A stretch of DNA of 64,000 nucleotides from an uncultured Burkholderiales bacterium (GTDB lineage: Bacteria; Pseudomonadota; Gammaproteobacteria; Burkholderiales; Burkholderiaceae): the NCBI GenBank assembly GCA_946480465.1, contig CAMLJY010000008.1:1-64000 (forward strand), given 5' to 3'. The translations under genes were made by a program, and so were the position numbers. The notes below the pieces were generated by a model. It was not told the origin of the DNA. It did no database searches and worked only from the letters and a program-made list of their open reading frames with translations. How positions within the stretch are numbered: the stretch's first letter is position 1; each line of letters opens with the position of its first letter. Shown piece by piece: positions 16,670 through 26,887 of this stretch.

Positions 16670-17794
16670 TCAGGGCGTGGGCGTGAGCAGGAACGCACGC
16701 TGCTTGCCGCCGATCGTGCCGGTCCCGGCGATCTGGCCCGCGTCGTTGAGATACAGGCGGTAGGCATCAACGTTGGACAAGCCCGGTACCAGGGTGTTCA
16801 CGTTGACCATGACGCCATTGGCAAACAGGAACGGCTGCCTGCTGCCGTTGGCCAGCGCCGAATGGCCGACCACCTGCCCCGATGCATTGACACCCGTGGC
16901 CGTGCTGCTGGTGCCGCCCAGGGTGCCCAGATCGATCATGCGGGTGCCGTCATGAAAGAAGGCATGCGCTTCGTTCGCCGCCGTGCGGGCCACACCCACC
17001 ACTTGCCCGTGGCGGTTGATCGCATAGCCCAGACTGCTGCTGCCGCCCAGCGTGCCCAGGTCGACCATGCCGCGGCTGTCGAGAACGAAGGCATGGCCCA
17101 CCCCGGCGCTCGTGCCGCTGTTGCCGGTGACCTGACCGGCGTCGTTGACGGCCAGGGCGTTGCAGAACCGACCACCCAGCGTGCCTGGGTCGATCAGCCC
17201 GCCGCCTGTAGACAGGAAACAGCGCGACATGCCCGACGCGTCGGATGCAACGCCTACGACCAGCCCGGCCTGGTTCAGGCCATAGGCATAGCTGTACTGG
17301 CCGCCGAAGGTGCCCAGGTCCACCATGCCGGACGCCGTGGCGAGAAACGCATGGTCCTTCTCATCGGGCGTTCGCGCATAACCCACCACCTGCCCGCTGT
17401 CGTTGACCGCCGCGACAAGGCTGAAGCTGCCGCCGAAGGTTCCCAGGTCATGCGCCGTGCCACCGCCCAGCAGCGTGGCGTCCAGCCTCATGCCATCGGT
17501 GCTCGCCACATTGCCCGCCACGACGCCGCTCGCACTGACCGCCACCGCGCGCCCGGGGCGCGTGGCCAGTACCGCGGCCACGCCGCCGCTCCAGATCACC
17601 GGGTACGGCGTGCCATCGGCGGCCTGTGCATAGCCCACCACCTGGCCCGCGTCGTTGAGGCCGTCGGCCGCGCTGCTGGCGCCGCCCAGGGTGCCCAGGT
17701 CCGTCAAGGTCCAGCCGGCCGCCAGAGCCGGGGCAGCGCACAGCCAGGACGCCAGGCCGGCCGCGACCACCCGCAGAACGTTCTTCATCTTCAT
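16670..17794 (-). CDS. Secreted HAF-repeat protein
   Basis: A 374-residue exported protein with signal peptide VVAAGLASWLCAAPALA. It then consists of about seven tandem copies of a 45-50-residue unit built on LGTLGG ... A.G.N..GQVVG, the HAF repeat of extracellular proteins. These repeats form beta-structures whose function is not well defined. GGAGGG seven bases before ATG 17794 sets the start. The gene follows the NHL-repeat gene on the same strand after a 202-bp gap containing a 10-bp stem hairpin, so it could have its own promoter. Confidence 0.85.
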   Translation of the reverse strand: MKMKNVLRVVAAGLASWLCAAPALAAGWTLTDLGTLGGASSAADGLNDAGQVVGYAQAADGTPYPVIWSGGVAAVLATRPGRAVAVSASGVVAGNVASTDGMRLDATLLGGGTAHDLGTFGGSFSLVAAVNDSGQVVGYARTPDEKDHAFLATASGMVDLGTFGGQYSYAYGLNQAGLVVGVASDASGMSRCFLSTGGGLIDPGTLGGRFCNALAVNDAGQVTGNSGTSAGVGHAFVLDSRGMVDLGTLGGSSSLGYAINRHGQVVGVARTAANEAHAFFHDGTRMIDLGTLGGTSSTATGVNASGQVVGHSALANGSRQPFLFANGVMVNVNTLVPGLSNVDAYRLYLNDAGQIAGTGTIGGKQRAFLLTPTP

Positions 17795-17823
17795 GACAAT
17801 TCCCTCCAAAAGGTTTGCTCAGC

Positions 17824-17857
17824 GCCGATGCCCTTCGCCCAGGCGGCGGGCATCGGC
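17824..17857 (-). promoter_or_regulatory. 10-bp stem hairpin in the leader of the HAF-repeat gene
   Basis: GCCGATGCCC (17824-17833) and GGGCATCGGC (17848-17857) form a perfect inverted repeat with a 14-nt loop, 30 bp upstream of ATG 17794. On the minus strand it lies between the NHL-repeat gene stop and the HAF gene start. It could end the upstream transcript or structure the HAF mRNA leader. No long T-run follows. Confidence 0.45.
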
Positions 17858-17996
17858 TCGGCGCAGTCTCTGCGGCGCATGGCTCATGACATGAGCCACG
17901 CAGATTCGTCATCGACCCGCAGGGATGCTCGCGAAGGCGGCCTGAAGGCCGTCGCGGGCTGGCAGGGGATCGCAGCAAGCGCTCGCCGGGGCTCGC

Positions 17997-20246
17997 TCAG
18001 GGCGCCACACAGCCCGCTTGCGCCAGGAAGCCGTCCAGCCCGCCCAGCGCGCCGAGCACGCCGCCCTGCAGCAGGACCACCTGCCGATCGGCACTGGAGA
18101 CGCCGACGTACACACCGCCAGCGTAGGCCCGGTAGCGGTAGGGCGCCTGGGTCTGCGACAACGCCACGGGCGCCAGCAGCGCGGGGTAGCTGCGCTCGCC
18201 CCAGTCCAGCAGGCAGTCGGTGGCCGTGTCGCCCAGGCTGAGCGGCGCTGCCCAGCGCAGGCTGCGGTTGCCGCGGTCGGCCAGCCACAGGCGGCCATCG
18301 GCGCCCACCGCCACGTCCTTGGGGTTGCTGAAGCGCGCCGCCGTGCCCACGCCATCGGCGCGGCCAAAACTGCCGCCGGCCAAGCTGCTGACCAGGCCGC
18401 TGGCGTCGATGCGGCGCAGGCGCTGGTTGTCGGTGTCCGCCACGTAGACGGTGCCCGCCGCATCCACCGCCAGCCCGGAGGGAAACTGGAACCGCGCCGC
18501 GGTGCCTTGGCCATCGGCAAAACCCGCGGCGCCGCTACCGGCCAAAGTACGCAGCTGGCCGTTGGCCGCCAGCACCCGCACGGCGTGGTTGCTGCGGTCG
18601 AGCACCACCAGGTTGCCGCCGGCATCGAGGGCGAGGTCCACCGGCGAACGCAGGCGGTTCACACCCAGCGCACCATCGACGAAGCCGCCTTGGCCGGCGC
18701 TGCCCGCCACCGTGCTGACCTGGCCGTCCGGCGCGATGCGGCGCAGCACGTGGCTGCCGAAATCAGCCACGTAGACGCTGCCGTCGGCCGCCACCGCCAC
18801 GCCGCTCGGTTCGCTGAACTGGGCGTTGGCAGCCGCGCCATCGCGGTGGCCGCGCTGCCCGGTGCCGGCCACGGTGGTGGTGCGCCCGTCCGGCGCGACG
18901 CGACGGATGCGGTGGCTGCCGCTGTCGGCCACGTACAGGCTGCCGTCCGCGCCCAGCGCGATGCCCAGCGGCTTGAAGAACCGGGCCTGCTCTGCCGTGC
19001 CGTCCGCCCAGCCATAGCGGCCGGGCAGTCCTGCCAGCAGTTGGCTGCGCCCATCAGGCGTTATCACGCGCAGCGCGTGGTCGCTGGCATCGGCCACGAA
19101 GAGCCGGCCGGCGGCATCCACCGCGGCGGCGTACGGGTCCTCGAAGCGCGCCGCCAGGCGATCGCCCTCCACCGAGGCGCTGAAGCCGAACTGGCCGGCC
19201 AGCGTGCTGGCCGTGGCGGCGGCGGGGTCGATCTCGCGCAGCAGGTGGTTGCCGCTGTCGGCCAGCAGCAGGCGGCCAGCCGCGGTCCCGGCCAGGCCCA
19301 TCGGCGCGTAGAACCGTGCCTGGGTGGCGCCGCCGTCGGCACTGCCGGGGCTGCCGCTGGACCCGGCCCAGCTGCTGAGCTGACCGTCGGCGCCCAGGCG
19401 CAACAGCTCGTGCTGCCCGGCGTCGGCCACCAGCAGGCTGCCGTCGGCCAGCAGGGCCAAGCCGCGTGGCTCGGACAAGCGGGCACCGCGCGCGGCACTG
19501 GCCAGCGTGCTGACCACCCCAGCGGGCGTGATCTTGCGGATGGCCTTGGTCAGGCCGGTGTCCGCCACGTAGAGGTTGCCGGCGGCGTCCACCACGATGG
19601 CCTGCGGAGCCGAGAAGCGCGCCGTGCTGCCCGTGCCGTCCACGCTGCCCTGCTGGCCGGCCGCCCCCGCGAAGCTGCTGACCACGCCCGCGGGCGTGAC
19701 CTTGCGGATCATCTGGTTCTGGTAGTCGGCCACGTACAGGTTGCCCGCGGCATCCTGCGCAAAGCCGCGCGGCTCGTTGAAGGCGGCCGCGGCGCCGGCA
19801 CCGTCGGCAAACCGGCCCGGCCCGCCGCCGGCCAGCGTGCTCACCACGCCCTGCGGCGAGATGCGCCGGATCCGCCCGTTGTTGCTGTCCAGCACCAGCA
19901 CGGCACCATCGGCCGCCAGCAGCACGCCGCTGGGCTCGTTGAACAGCGCGCTGGCCGCCGGCCCATCGGCAAAACCCTGGCGCCCCGCCTGACCGGCCAG
20001 GGTGCTGACCACGCCGCCCTGGATGCGGCGGATCAGGTGGTTGGCGCTGTCGGCGACGTAGACGACACCCTGCGCGTCCGCCACCGCCTGGCGGGGCCCG
20101 CGGAAGACCGCTTCCAGCGCCGGTCCGTCGCGGGCCGTCTGCAGCGTGGCATCGCCCACGAAGCTGCCCACGTAATGGGCTTGCGCCCTCGCCGTCACGG
20201 CACACAGGCCCAGGACACTCAGGCACAGCCAAGGCAACGCACGCAT
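17997..20246 (-). CDS. Secreted NHL-repeat beta-propeller protein
   Basis: A 749-residue exported protein with signal peptide LPWLCLSVLGLCAVTARAQA, followed by about a dozen NHL repeats of the form VDAAGNLYVADTGNHLIRKI...GVVSTLAG...DG.G..A.F..P. Together they could fold into two six-bladed propellers. NHL proteins of this kind are usually periplasmic or extracellular scaffolds; no catalytic motif is visible. The last 50 or so residues (RAYAGGVYVGVSSADRQVVL) form a separate C-terminal module. The start MRALPWL is the first Met giving a normal signal peptide; the open frame extends 28 codons further upstream. The repeats are similar at DNA level and prone to recombination. Confidence 0.88.
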   Translation of the reverse strand: MRALPWLCLSVLGLCAVTARAQAHYVGSFVGDATLQTARDGPALEAVFRGPRQAVADAQGVVYVADSANHLIRRIQGGVVSTLAGQAGRQGFADGPAASALFNEPSGVLLAADGAVLVLDSNNGRIRRISPQGVVSTLAGGGPGRFADGAGAAAAFNEPRGFAQDAAGNLYVADYQNQMIRKVTPAGVVSSFAGAAGQQGSVDGTGSTARFSAPQAIVVDAAGNLYVADTGLTKAIRKITPAGVVSTLASAARGARLSEPRGLALLADGSLLVADAGQHELLRLGADGQLSSWAGSSGSPGSADGGATQARFYAPMGLAGTAAGRLLLADSGNHLLREIDPAAATASTLAGQFGFSASVEGDRLAARFEDPYAAAVDAAGRLFVADASDHALRVITPDGRSQLLAGLPGRYGWADGTAEQARFFKPLGIALGADGSLYVADSGSHRIRRVAPDGRTTTVAGTGQRGHRDGAAANAQFSEPSGVAVAADGSVYVADFGSHVLRRIAPDGQVSTVAGSAGQGGFVDGALGVNRLRSPVDLALDAGGNLVVLDRSNHAVRVLAANGQLRTLAGSGAAGFADGQGTAARFQFPSGLAVDAAGTVYVADTDNQRLRRIDASGLVSSLAGGSFGRADGVGTAARFSNPKDVAVGADGRLWLADRGNRSLRWAAPLSLGDTATDCLLDWGERSYPALLAPVALSQTQAPYRYRAYAGGVYVGVSSADRQVVLLQGGVLGALGGLDGFLAQAGCVAP

Positions 20247-20430
20247 CGAGGCCTTCCGGATGGGGGTCCACCGAGTGTCACGCCTTTCATGGGGCGCTTG
20301 GAAGCCCTGCGGGGGCCGCCTACCGGACATTTGACGCAGCCACGGGCGCCTTGTTCGCCACGCGGGCAGGCACCGGCTTCAGCCGCCCGGCGCCGGCGCT
20401 GGTGGCACCTCGAGGCGGCCCGTGGTCCGT

Positions 20431-21920
<1,490 letters not shown>

Positions 21921-22916
21921 ATGAAGCATCGATCGATTCAAAGAAGGCATTTCGCGCTGTGGCCGGTGGCGTCCATGGCCTTGGTGGCGCTGGGCAGCGG
22001 TCATTCGCATGCCACGACCTGGCCCGAAAAACCCATCACCGTGATCGTTCCCGCCTCGGCGGGCAGTTCGCTCGACCAGAACGTGCGTCGCGTCACGGAA
22101 GAGATGGCCAAGCTGCTGAAGCAGGCCATCGTCATCGACAACCGGCCTGGCAGCGGCGGTTCCATCGCGCTCTCCGTCCTAGCGCGATCTGCGCCTGATG
22201 GCTACACGCTGGGCATGGGCAACACCGCCGGGCTGGTGATAACACCCGAATTCAATCCCAAGACCCCCTACAACCCGCTGAAGGATTTCGAGTTCATTGC
22301 CCGTTTCACCAATCAGGCGAACGTGCTGGTCGTGCGCAACGAACTGCCGGTCAAGACGGTCGCCGAGCTGACCCAGCATTTGAAAGGGAAGCCCGGCACG
22401 CTCTTCCTCGGCTCGCAGGGCAATGGCAGCACGGGCCACTTGAGCGGCGAGATGTACAAGCGGGCAGCCGGCGTCGAGTTCATTCATGTGCCCTACCGCA
22501 GCGGCCCGCAGGCCGTGCAGGACATGCTCGGCGGCCGCGTCGACCTGATGTTCGAGAACGTCGCCACCATCGAGGGCCAGATCGAGAGCGGCAAGGTACG
22601 GGCCCTGGCGGTCACGTCCACCAGGCGGAGCCCACGCTTCCCTGGCCTGCCAACGATGCAGGAGGCAGGCGTCCCCGGTTACGACGTGCTCTCGTGGTCC
22701 GGGCTGATTGCCCCCGCCGGCACCCCCCAGGACATCGTGGCCAAGCTGAACGAAGCGCTGAACACTGCGCTGAAGGTGCGCGAAGTCAACAGCTTCATCC
22801 TGGGCCGCGGTGCGGTGATCGAAGGCGGATCGGCGCCGACGTTCCGGACCTTCGTTGCCAGCGAGCGCACCAAGTGGCAGACGCTGATCAAGCAGATCGG
22901 CGGGCTCAAGGAATGA
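21921..22916 (+). CDS. Bug/TctC-family periplasmic solute-binding protein
   Basis: A 331-residue protein with signal peptide (FALWPVASMALVALGSGHSHA) and the Bug family signatures PITVIVPASAGSSLDQ, VIDNRPGSGGSIA, APDGYTLGMGN, HVPYRSGPQAVQDMLGGRVD and GLIAPAGTPQDIV. Bug proteins bind carboxylates and related small acids in the periplasm; many are orphans, as here, without TctA/TctB membrane partners in the window. ATG 21909 (MGHD) is an alternative start. It heads a run of plus-strand genes ending with the MmgE/PrpD gene, so its ligand may be the substrate of that cluster (inference). Confidence 0.9.
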   Translation: MKHRSIQRRHFALWPVASMALVALGSGHSHATTWPEKPITVIVPASAGSSLDQNVRRVTEEMAKLLKQAIVIDNRPGSGGSIALSVLARSAPDGYTLGMGNTAGLVITPEFNPKTPYNPLKDFEFIARFTNQANVLVVRNELPVKTVAELTQHLKGKPGTLFLGSQGNGSTGHLSGEMYKRAAGVEFIHVPYRSGPQAVQDMLGGRVDLMFENVATIEGQIESGKVRALAVTSTRRSPRFPGLPTMQEAGVPGYDVLSWSGLIAPAGTPQDIVAKLNEALNTALKVREVNSFILGRGAVIEGGSAPTFRTFVASERTKWQTLIKQIGGLKE

Positions 22917-22932
22917 GCGTGCGCTGACCGCG

Positions 22933-22952
22933 TGCCCGCCCGGCGGCGGGCA
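22933..22952 (+). terminator. Hairpin after the Bug protein gene
   Basis: TGCCCGCC (22933-22940) and GGCGGGCA (22945-22952) form a perfect 8-bp stem with a 4-nt CGGC loop, 16 bp after the stop codon. It lacks a T-run, so termination would be weak or Rho-assisted, or it may protect the 3' end of the upstream mRNA. Confidence 0.5.
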
Positions 22953-23022
22953 TCCTGCTCGAGCCGAAGGCCATGGCGCCGAGGGCCTCGGGGCCGGCTC
23001 CCATCGCAGAAGTAGGGTCATC

Positions 23023-24198
23023 ATGCTGACAAGGCGCTTGCTTGCGGCGGGCTTCGTCCTGGGCGCGGCTCTCTTCCAAGGCGGGTCGTTGACCGCAGCG
23101 CGGGCCGCGACGCCGGGGGTTTTCACCGACCGCATCGTGCTCGGCCAGTCGGCCAAGCTCAGTGGCACCAGCGGCACGGAACTGGGAAAGCAGTACCGGG
23201 ACGGCTTGCTGCTGGCCTTCGAGGCGGCCAATCGGTCGGGGGGCGTATTCGGGCGCAAGCTGCAGCTCATCTCGCTGGACGATGGCAACAACCCGGAGGC
23301 AGGACGAGCCAATACGCGCAAGCTCATCGACAGCGGCGTGTTCGCGCTCGTGGGCTACACCTTCTCGGGGCCGGTCCGCGCCGCGCTGCCGCTGGCCCGC
23401 GAGTCCGACACGCCGTTCATCGGCCCCTACGCGGCCATGCCCGAGCTCTACGACAACCCGGTGCCCAACGTATTCATGTTCCGGGCGGGCCCGGGCGACG
23501 AATTGGCGGCGATCGTCCGCCACATCGACACGGTGGGCTACCAGGGCGTGGCGATGATCCACTATCGCAACGCACTGGGCGAAGAACTTCGCAAGGAAGT
23601 GAATGCCAGGCTGCAAGCCACCGGCCGCCACCTCGTGGCCACGGCCACGATGCAGATCAACCCAGCGGACTCGAACCAGGCCGCGGCCACGGCGGTCGCC
23701 GCATTGGCGGCGGCCTCCTGCCCGGCCGTGCTTGTCCTCGGCGTGTCCGGGCGTGACGCGGCGGCCGTGGTGCGCGGCCTGCGCGAGAAGCAATGCGGTT
23801 CGGTGCGCTATTTCGCGCGCCACCTGGTGGACATCCCGATGCTGCTCAGGCAGTTGGGGCCTTCGGCCCGGGGCGTGATGGTGACGCAGCTCGTGCCCAA
23901 TCCGCACCGGGGTGCCCATCCACTGGTCATGGACTACCGGAATCAATTGGCACGACGAGATCCAGCGGCAAAGCCGGACTTCACCGAATTCGAGGGCTTC
24001 ATCGTCGGCCGTTTCGTGGTGCAGGCGCTGCAGCAAAGCGGCGCCGATCTGGACAGGCCCCGCTTCATGCGGGCGATGGAATCCGCCACGCTGGATGGCC
24101 CGGGGGGCTACCGGGTCCATTTCGGCTCCGGCAAGCGAGTGGGCAGCCGCTACACCAACTTCGTGATGATCTCCGAGGCAGGGCGAATCACGGATTGA
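23023..24198 (+). CDS. ABC transporter substrate-binding protein, branched-chain amino acid (LivJ-like) family
   Basis: A 391-residue exported protein with signal peptide LLAAGFVLGAALFQGGSLTAARA. The mature part has the Peripla_BP_6 fold pattern: IVLGQSAKLSGTSGTELGKQ (ligand-contact loop), LDDGNNPEAGRANTRKLID, VFALVGYTFSGPVRAALPLA and GVAMIHYRNALGEELRKEV. Such proteins bind amino acids, amides or aromatic acids for import. No ABC permease or ATPase genes are nearby, so it may serve a transporter encoded elsewhere or act as a sensor. It lies 34 bp before the MmgE/PrpD gene and is probably cotranscribed with it. Confidence 0.85.
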   Translation: MLTRRLLAAGFVLGAALFQGGSLTAARAATPGVFTDRIVLGQSAKLSGTSGTELGKQYRDGLLLAFEAANRSGGVFGRKLQLISLDDGNNPEAGRANTRKLIDSGVFALVGYTFSGPVRAALPLARESDTPFIGPYAAMPELYDNPVPNVFMFRAGPGDELAAIVRHIDTVGYQGVAMIHYRNALGEELRKEVNARLQATGRHLVATATMQINPADSNQAAATAVAALAAASCPAVLVLGVSGRDAAAVVRGLREKQCGSVRYFARHLVDIPMLLRQLGPSARGVMVTQLVPNPHRGAHPLVMDYRNQLARRDPAAKPDFTEFEGFIVGRFVVQALQQSGADLDRPRFMRAMESATLDGPGGYRVHFGSGKRVGSRYTNFVMISEAGRITD

Positions 24199-24232
24199 AC
24201 TTCCACCTTTCGTCAATCAATGCAGTAGAACG

Positions 24233-25693
24233 ATGAGCGACATGAATGCAACCCGCGCGCTGGCGCACTGGGCGGCCGAGAGGCATTGCGACTGGTCGCC
24301 CAAGGTGTGGGACATCGCGACCCACGCCTGGGAAGACACGATCGCCAGCACGATCGCCGGTGCGGGCGACCGCGGCGCCGAGGCCGTGCGCGGCACATTG
24401 AGCACGGTGGGTTCGGTACCCGTCATCGGGGCGGAGTTCCTGACCTCGCCGGCGGAGGCCGCGCTGGCCAACGGTTATGCCGCCCACGCCGTCGAGATGG
24501 ACGAGAACTTCCTCGTCGGCCTGGGCCACCTCTGCGCCGTCGTCGTGCCCGCCATCCTGTCCGTGGGGTACGAGGCCGGCCTGCATGGGCGCCAGGCGCT
24601 GGATGCCCTGATCGTCGCCTCGGAGGTGATGGCACGCGTCGGTCGAGCCGTCGACAGGGCCCACACCGACCGTGGATGGCACGGCACGTCGACCATCGGT
24701 GCCCTGGCCGCCGCAGTGGCCTGTGGCCGCCTGATGGGCCTGGCCGCGACGGAGATGACGCATGCGCTGGCGCTGTCGGTGTCGATGTGCGCCGGCCCCA
24801 AGGTGCAGTTCGGCACCGAGGCCAAGCCGCTGCACGCCGGACTCGCGGCCCAGGCCGGCGTGACCGCCGCGCGGCTGGCCCGCAACGGCCTGCGCGCAAG
24901 CGACGAGGCCCTGGAAGGCGCCTGCGGCTTCGGAGAGCTGTACGCCGGCGTCAAGCAGGCCGACTGGTCCGATGTGCTGCCCCAGGAGGGTCAGCCTCTG
25001 GCCATCGAACGGTCGGGCATGGCGTTCAAGCTGTGGCCCTGTTGCGGCGCATCGCACAGGGCGATCGCCGGCGTGCTGGCCCTGCGCGCGCAGCACGGCT
25101 TCGGCCCCGAAGACGTCGAATCCGTCGTCGTCGAGGTGAGCCACGGCATCATGCTCAACCTGCGCTACCCGGAGCCGATGAACCACAAGGAGGCGCAGTT
25201 CAGCATGCCGTATGCGATCGCATTGGCACTGCGTTTCGGACAACTGACCTTGGCCGACTACACCGCCGAAGCGGTGCGCGACGAGGCCACGCGCAGGCTC
25301 ATGCCGCTGGTGACCATGGTCAAGTACCCCGGCTCGGTGGAGGGTTCGGAAAACGCCGCCAATCACCTGCCGCACAAGGTGACGGTGCGCCTGAAGGACG
25401 GGAGACGCCTGGAGCGGACCGTGCAGCACATGAAGGGCGGCCTGGGCGACCCCTTCACGCCGTCCGAGCGCCGCGCCAAGTTCGACATGTGCTGCGCCAG
25501 CGTGCTGCCGCCCGGGCGGCTGGACATCGTGCGCCACATGCTCGCTGGCCCGATGGAGGTGCCGCTGAGGGAACTGATGCGCCAGCTGATGTTCACTGCC
25601 GGCGGGGACGAGGGAGAGCGGTTCCGGCGCGGCATGACGGTCCTTCAGGACCTTCAAACCGAGCGCTCGCGCCCCACCGCCGCCACCACCTGA
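24233..25693 (+). CDS. MmgE/PrpD-family protein (dehydratase/epimerase/decarboxylase superfamily)
   Basis: A 486-residue protein with the all-helical MmgE/PrpD domain and its hallmarks: ANGYAAHAVEMDE (substrate Asp region), SEVMARVGRAVDRAHTDRGW followed by HGTSTIGALAAAVA, KPLHAGLAAQAGV, FKLWPCCGASHRAIAG and NHKEAQFSMPYAIALAL. The superfamily includes 2-methylcitrate dehydratase, cis-aconitate decarboxylase and iminodisuccinate epimerase, so the chemistry cannot be fixed from the fold. No other methylcitrate-cycle gene is present, which argues against propionate metabolism. Two binding proteins upstream and an aspartase-family lyase nearby suggest breakdown of a dicarboxylate or aminocarboxylate. 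Its 3' end overlaps the LysR gene by 40 bp. Confidence 0.85.
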   Translation: MSDMNATRALAHWAAERHCDWSPKVWDIATHAWEDTIASTIAGAGDRGAEAVRGTLSTVGSVPVIGAEFLTSPAEAALANGYAAHAVEMDENFLVGLGHLCAVVVPAILSVGYEAGLHGRQALDALIVASEVMARVGRAVDRAHTDRGWHGTSTIGALAAAVACGRLMGLAATEMTHALALSVSMCAGPKVQFGTEAKPLHAGLAAQAGVTAARLARNGLRASDEALEGACGFGELYAGVKQADWSDVLPQEGQPLAIERSGMAFKLWPCCGASHRAIAGVLALRAQHGFGPEDVESVVVEVSHGIMLNLRYPEPMNHKEAQFSMPYAIALALRFGQLTLADYTAEAVRDEATRRLMPLVTMVKYPGSVEGSENAANHLPHKVTVRLKDGRRLERTVQHMKGGLGDPFTPSERRAKFDMCCASVLPPGRLDIVRHMLAGPMEVPLRELMRQLMFTAGGDEGERFRRGMTVLQDLQTERSRPTAATT

Positions 25694-26544
25694 ATGAAGC
25701 GGCGCGCCGAGTTGGACAACGTGCCTTCCGTGCGCCGGATCCAGTTCAAACGCACCTCGATCGCCGGCGACAGCGGCAGCACCCGCACCAGTTCGAGGTT
25801 AGCCGAAGATGCGGTGAACGAATCGATCGTTGCAACCCCGACGCCCTGCTCTGCGAGTTTCATCGCCAGCAGGTTGGTCGTCACCATGACCGGGCTGGTC
25901 GACAGCTCGTCCAGGCCCTGCGAGGCCTCGAACATCAGGCCGCCGAACTTGCTGCTGGCCGGAATGCGGATCACCTGGTGGCGCGACAGGTCGTTCCAGG
26001 TGACTTCCTTCTTCTTCTCGGAGAACTGGGTGCGTGGAGCGACGCACACGCCGCGTCCGGAGACGAGCGTTTCTTCGACGATGCCGGCGCTGGGAATGGA
26101 AGCCAGGGAGAAGCCGATGTCGGACTGGCGCCTGAGCAGCCGATCGATGATGCCGGCGTGCGAATGGGTCTCGATGTGGCAGATGACGTTGGGGTTCTGC
26201 TTCATGAAGCGCGACAGCACCGGCGGCAGCAGAGCGGCTGCGATCGAGGGAACGCAGGCCACGCGCAGGACGGATTTGCGCTCCACGCTCAGCTCGCGCA
26301 CCATGTCGCGCAGCCGCTGGATGCGCGAGGCAATCTCGAAGATCTCGGGCTGCAGGGACAGCGCTTCCTGGGTCGGCATCAGCCTGCCCTTTTCGCGCAC
26401 GAACAGCTTGAAGCCCAGTTGGTTTTCCGCGCTCTGCAAGAGCTTGGTCACGGCCGGCTGGCTCACGTTCAGCATCCGCGCTGCCGCGGTGACGCTTCCG
26501 GTGAGCAGCACGGCGTTGCAGAGGTCGATGTGGGACGGTTTCAC
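25654..26544 (-). CDS. LysR-family transcriptional regulator (cluster regulator candidate 1)
   Basis: A 296-residue protein. The N-terminal winged helix-turn-helix reads HIDLCNAVLLTGSVTAAARM followed by LNVSQPAVTKLLQSAE. The effector-binding domain follows, with VLRVACVPSIAAALLPPVLS and LLRRQSDIGFSLASIPS. GTG 26544 was chosen because it places the HTH at the usual position; a GTG at 26598 in frame is possible. It faces the MmgE/PrpD gene tail to tail, overlapping by 40 bp, so each transcript is antisense to the other's 3' end. It likely controls the adjacent catabolic genes (inference). Confidence 0.85.
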   Translation of the reverse strand: MKPSHIDLCNAVLLTGSVTAAARMLNVSQPAVTKLLQSAENQLGFKLFVREKGRLMPTQEALSLQPEIFEIASRIQRLRDMVRELSVERKSVLRVACVPSIAAALLPPVLSRFMKQNPNVICHIETHSHAGIIDRLLRRQSDIGFSLASIPSAGIVEETLVSGRGVCVAPRTQFSEKKKEVTWNDLSRHQVIRIPASSKFGGLMFEASQGLDELSTSPVMVTTNLLAMKLAEQGVGVATIDSFTASSANLELVRVLPLSPAIEVRLNWIRRTEGTLSNSARRFIQVVAAVGRERSV

Positions 26545-26887
26545 GGCAGCTCGGGTCCTGAAGACGGCCGCACTGTAGACCGAAGGCCGCCGCGCCACCA
26601 AGCGGGCGAGCGCGTCCGCAATTCACCGCGCAGGCTGGGTCAACCTTGGCACTGCAGTCGGCGGCATGGCTAACGACAGGCCGCTTGCGACGAGACATCA
26701 ACCGACTGCGACATGGCGGCCGCAACCACTTCAAGCGCGTGATCGACCGCCACGGCCATGCCGTGGGCGATGCCGCGCTGGTGGGGTTCGGCCAGGCCTT
26801 GCCAGCGCGTGCTGCGCGGGGGCGACGCGGTGGTCCGCAGCGGCCTCGAGGATGCACCCGAAGGCCCGGCATCCAGGGCGGCGCCGG
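26545..26887. other. Intergenic region between two LysR genes
   Basis: No supported gene is seen in 343 bp. On the minus strand an open frame through about 26680-26880 encodes HGMAVAVDHALEVVAAAM. It reads like the tail of a real protein but has no start, ribosome-binding site or upstream body, so it may be a gene remnant. The stretch should also include the promoter of the first LysR gene. Confidence 0.4.

Noticed and set aside
24233..25693. Annotation as 2-methylcitrate dehydratase PrpD
   Set aside because: No prpB or prpC gene nearby, and the superfamily covers several reactions; only the family name is supported.
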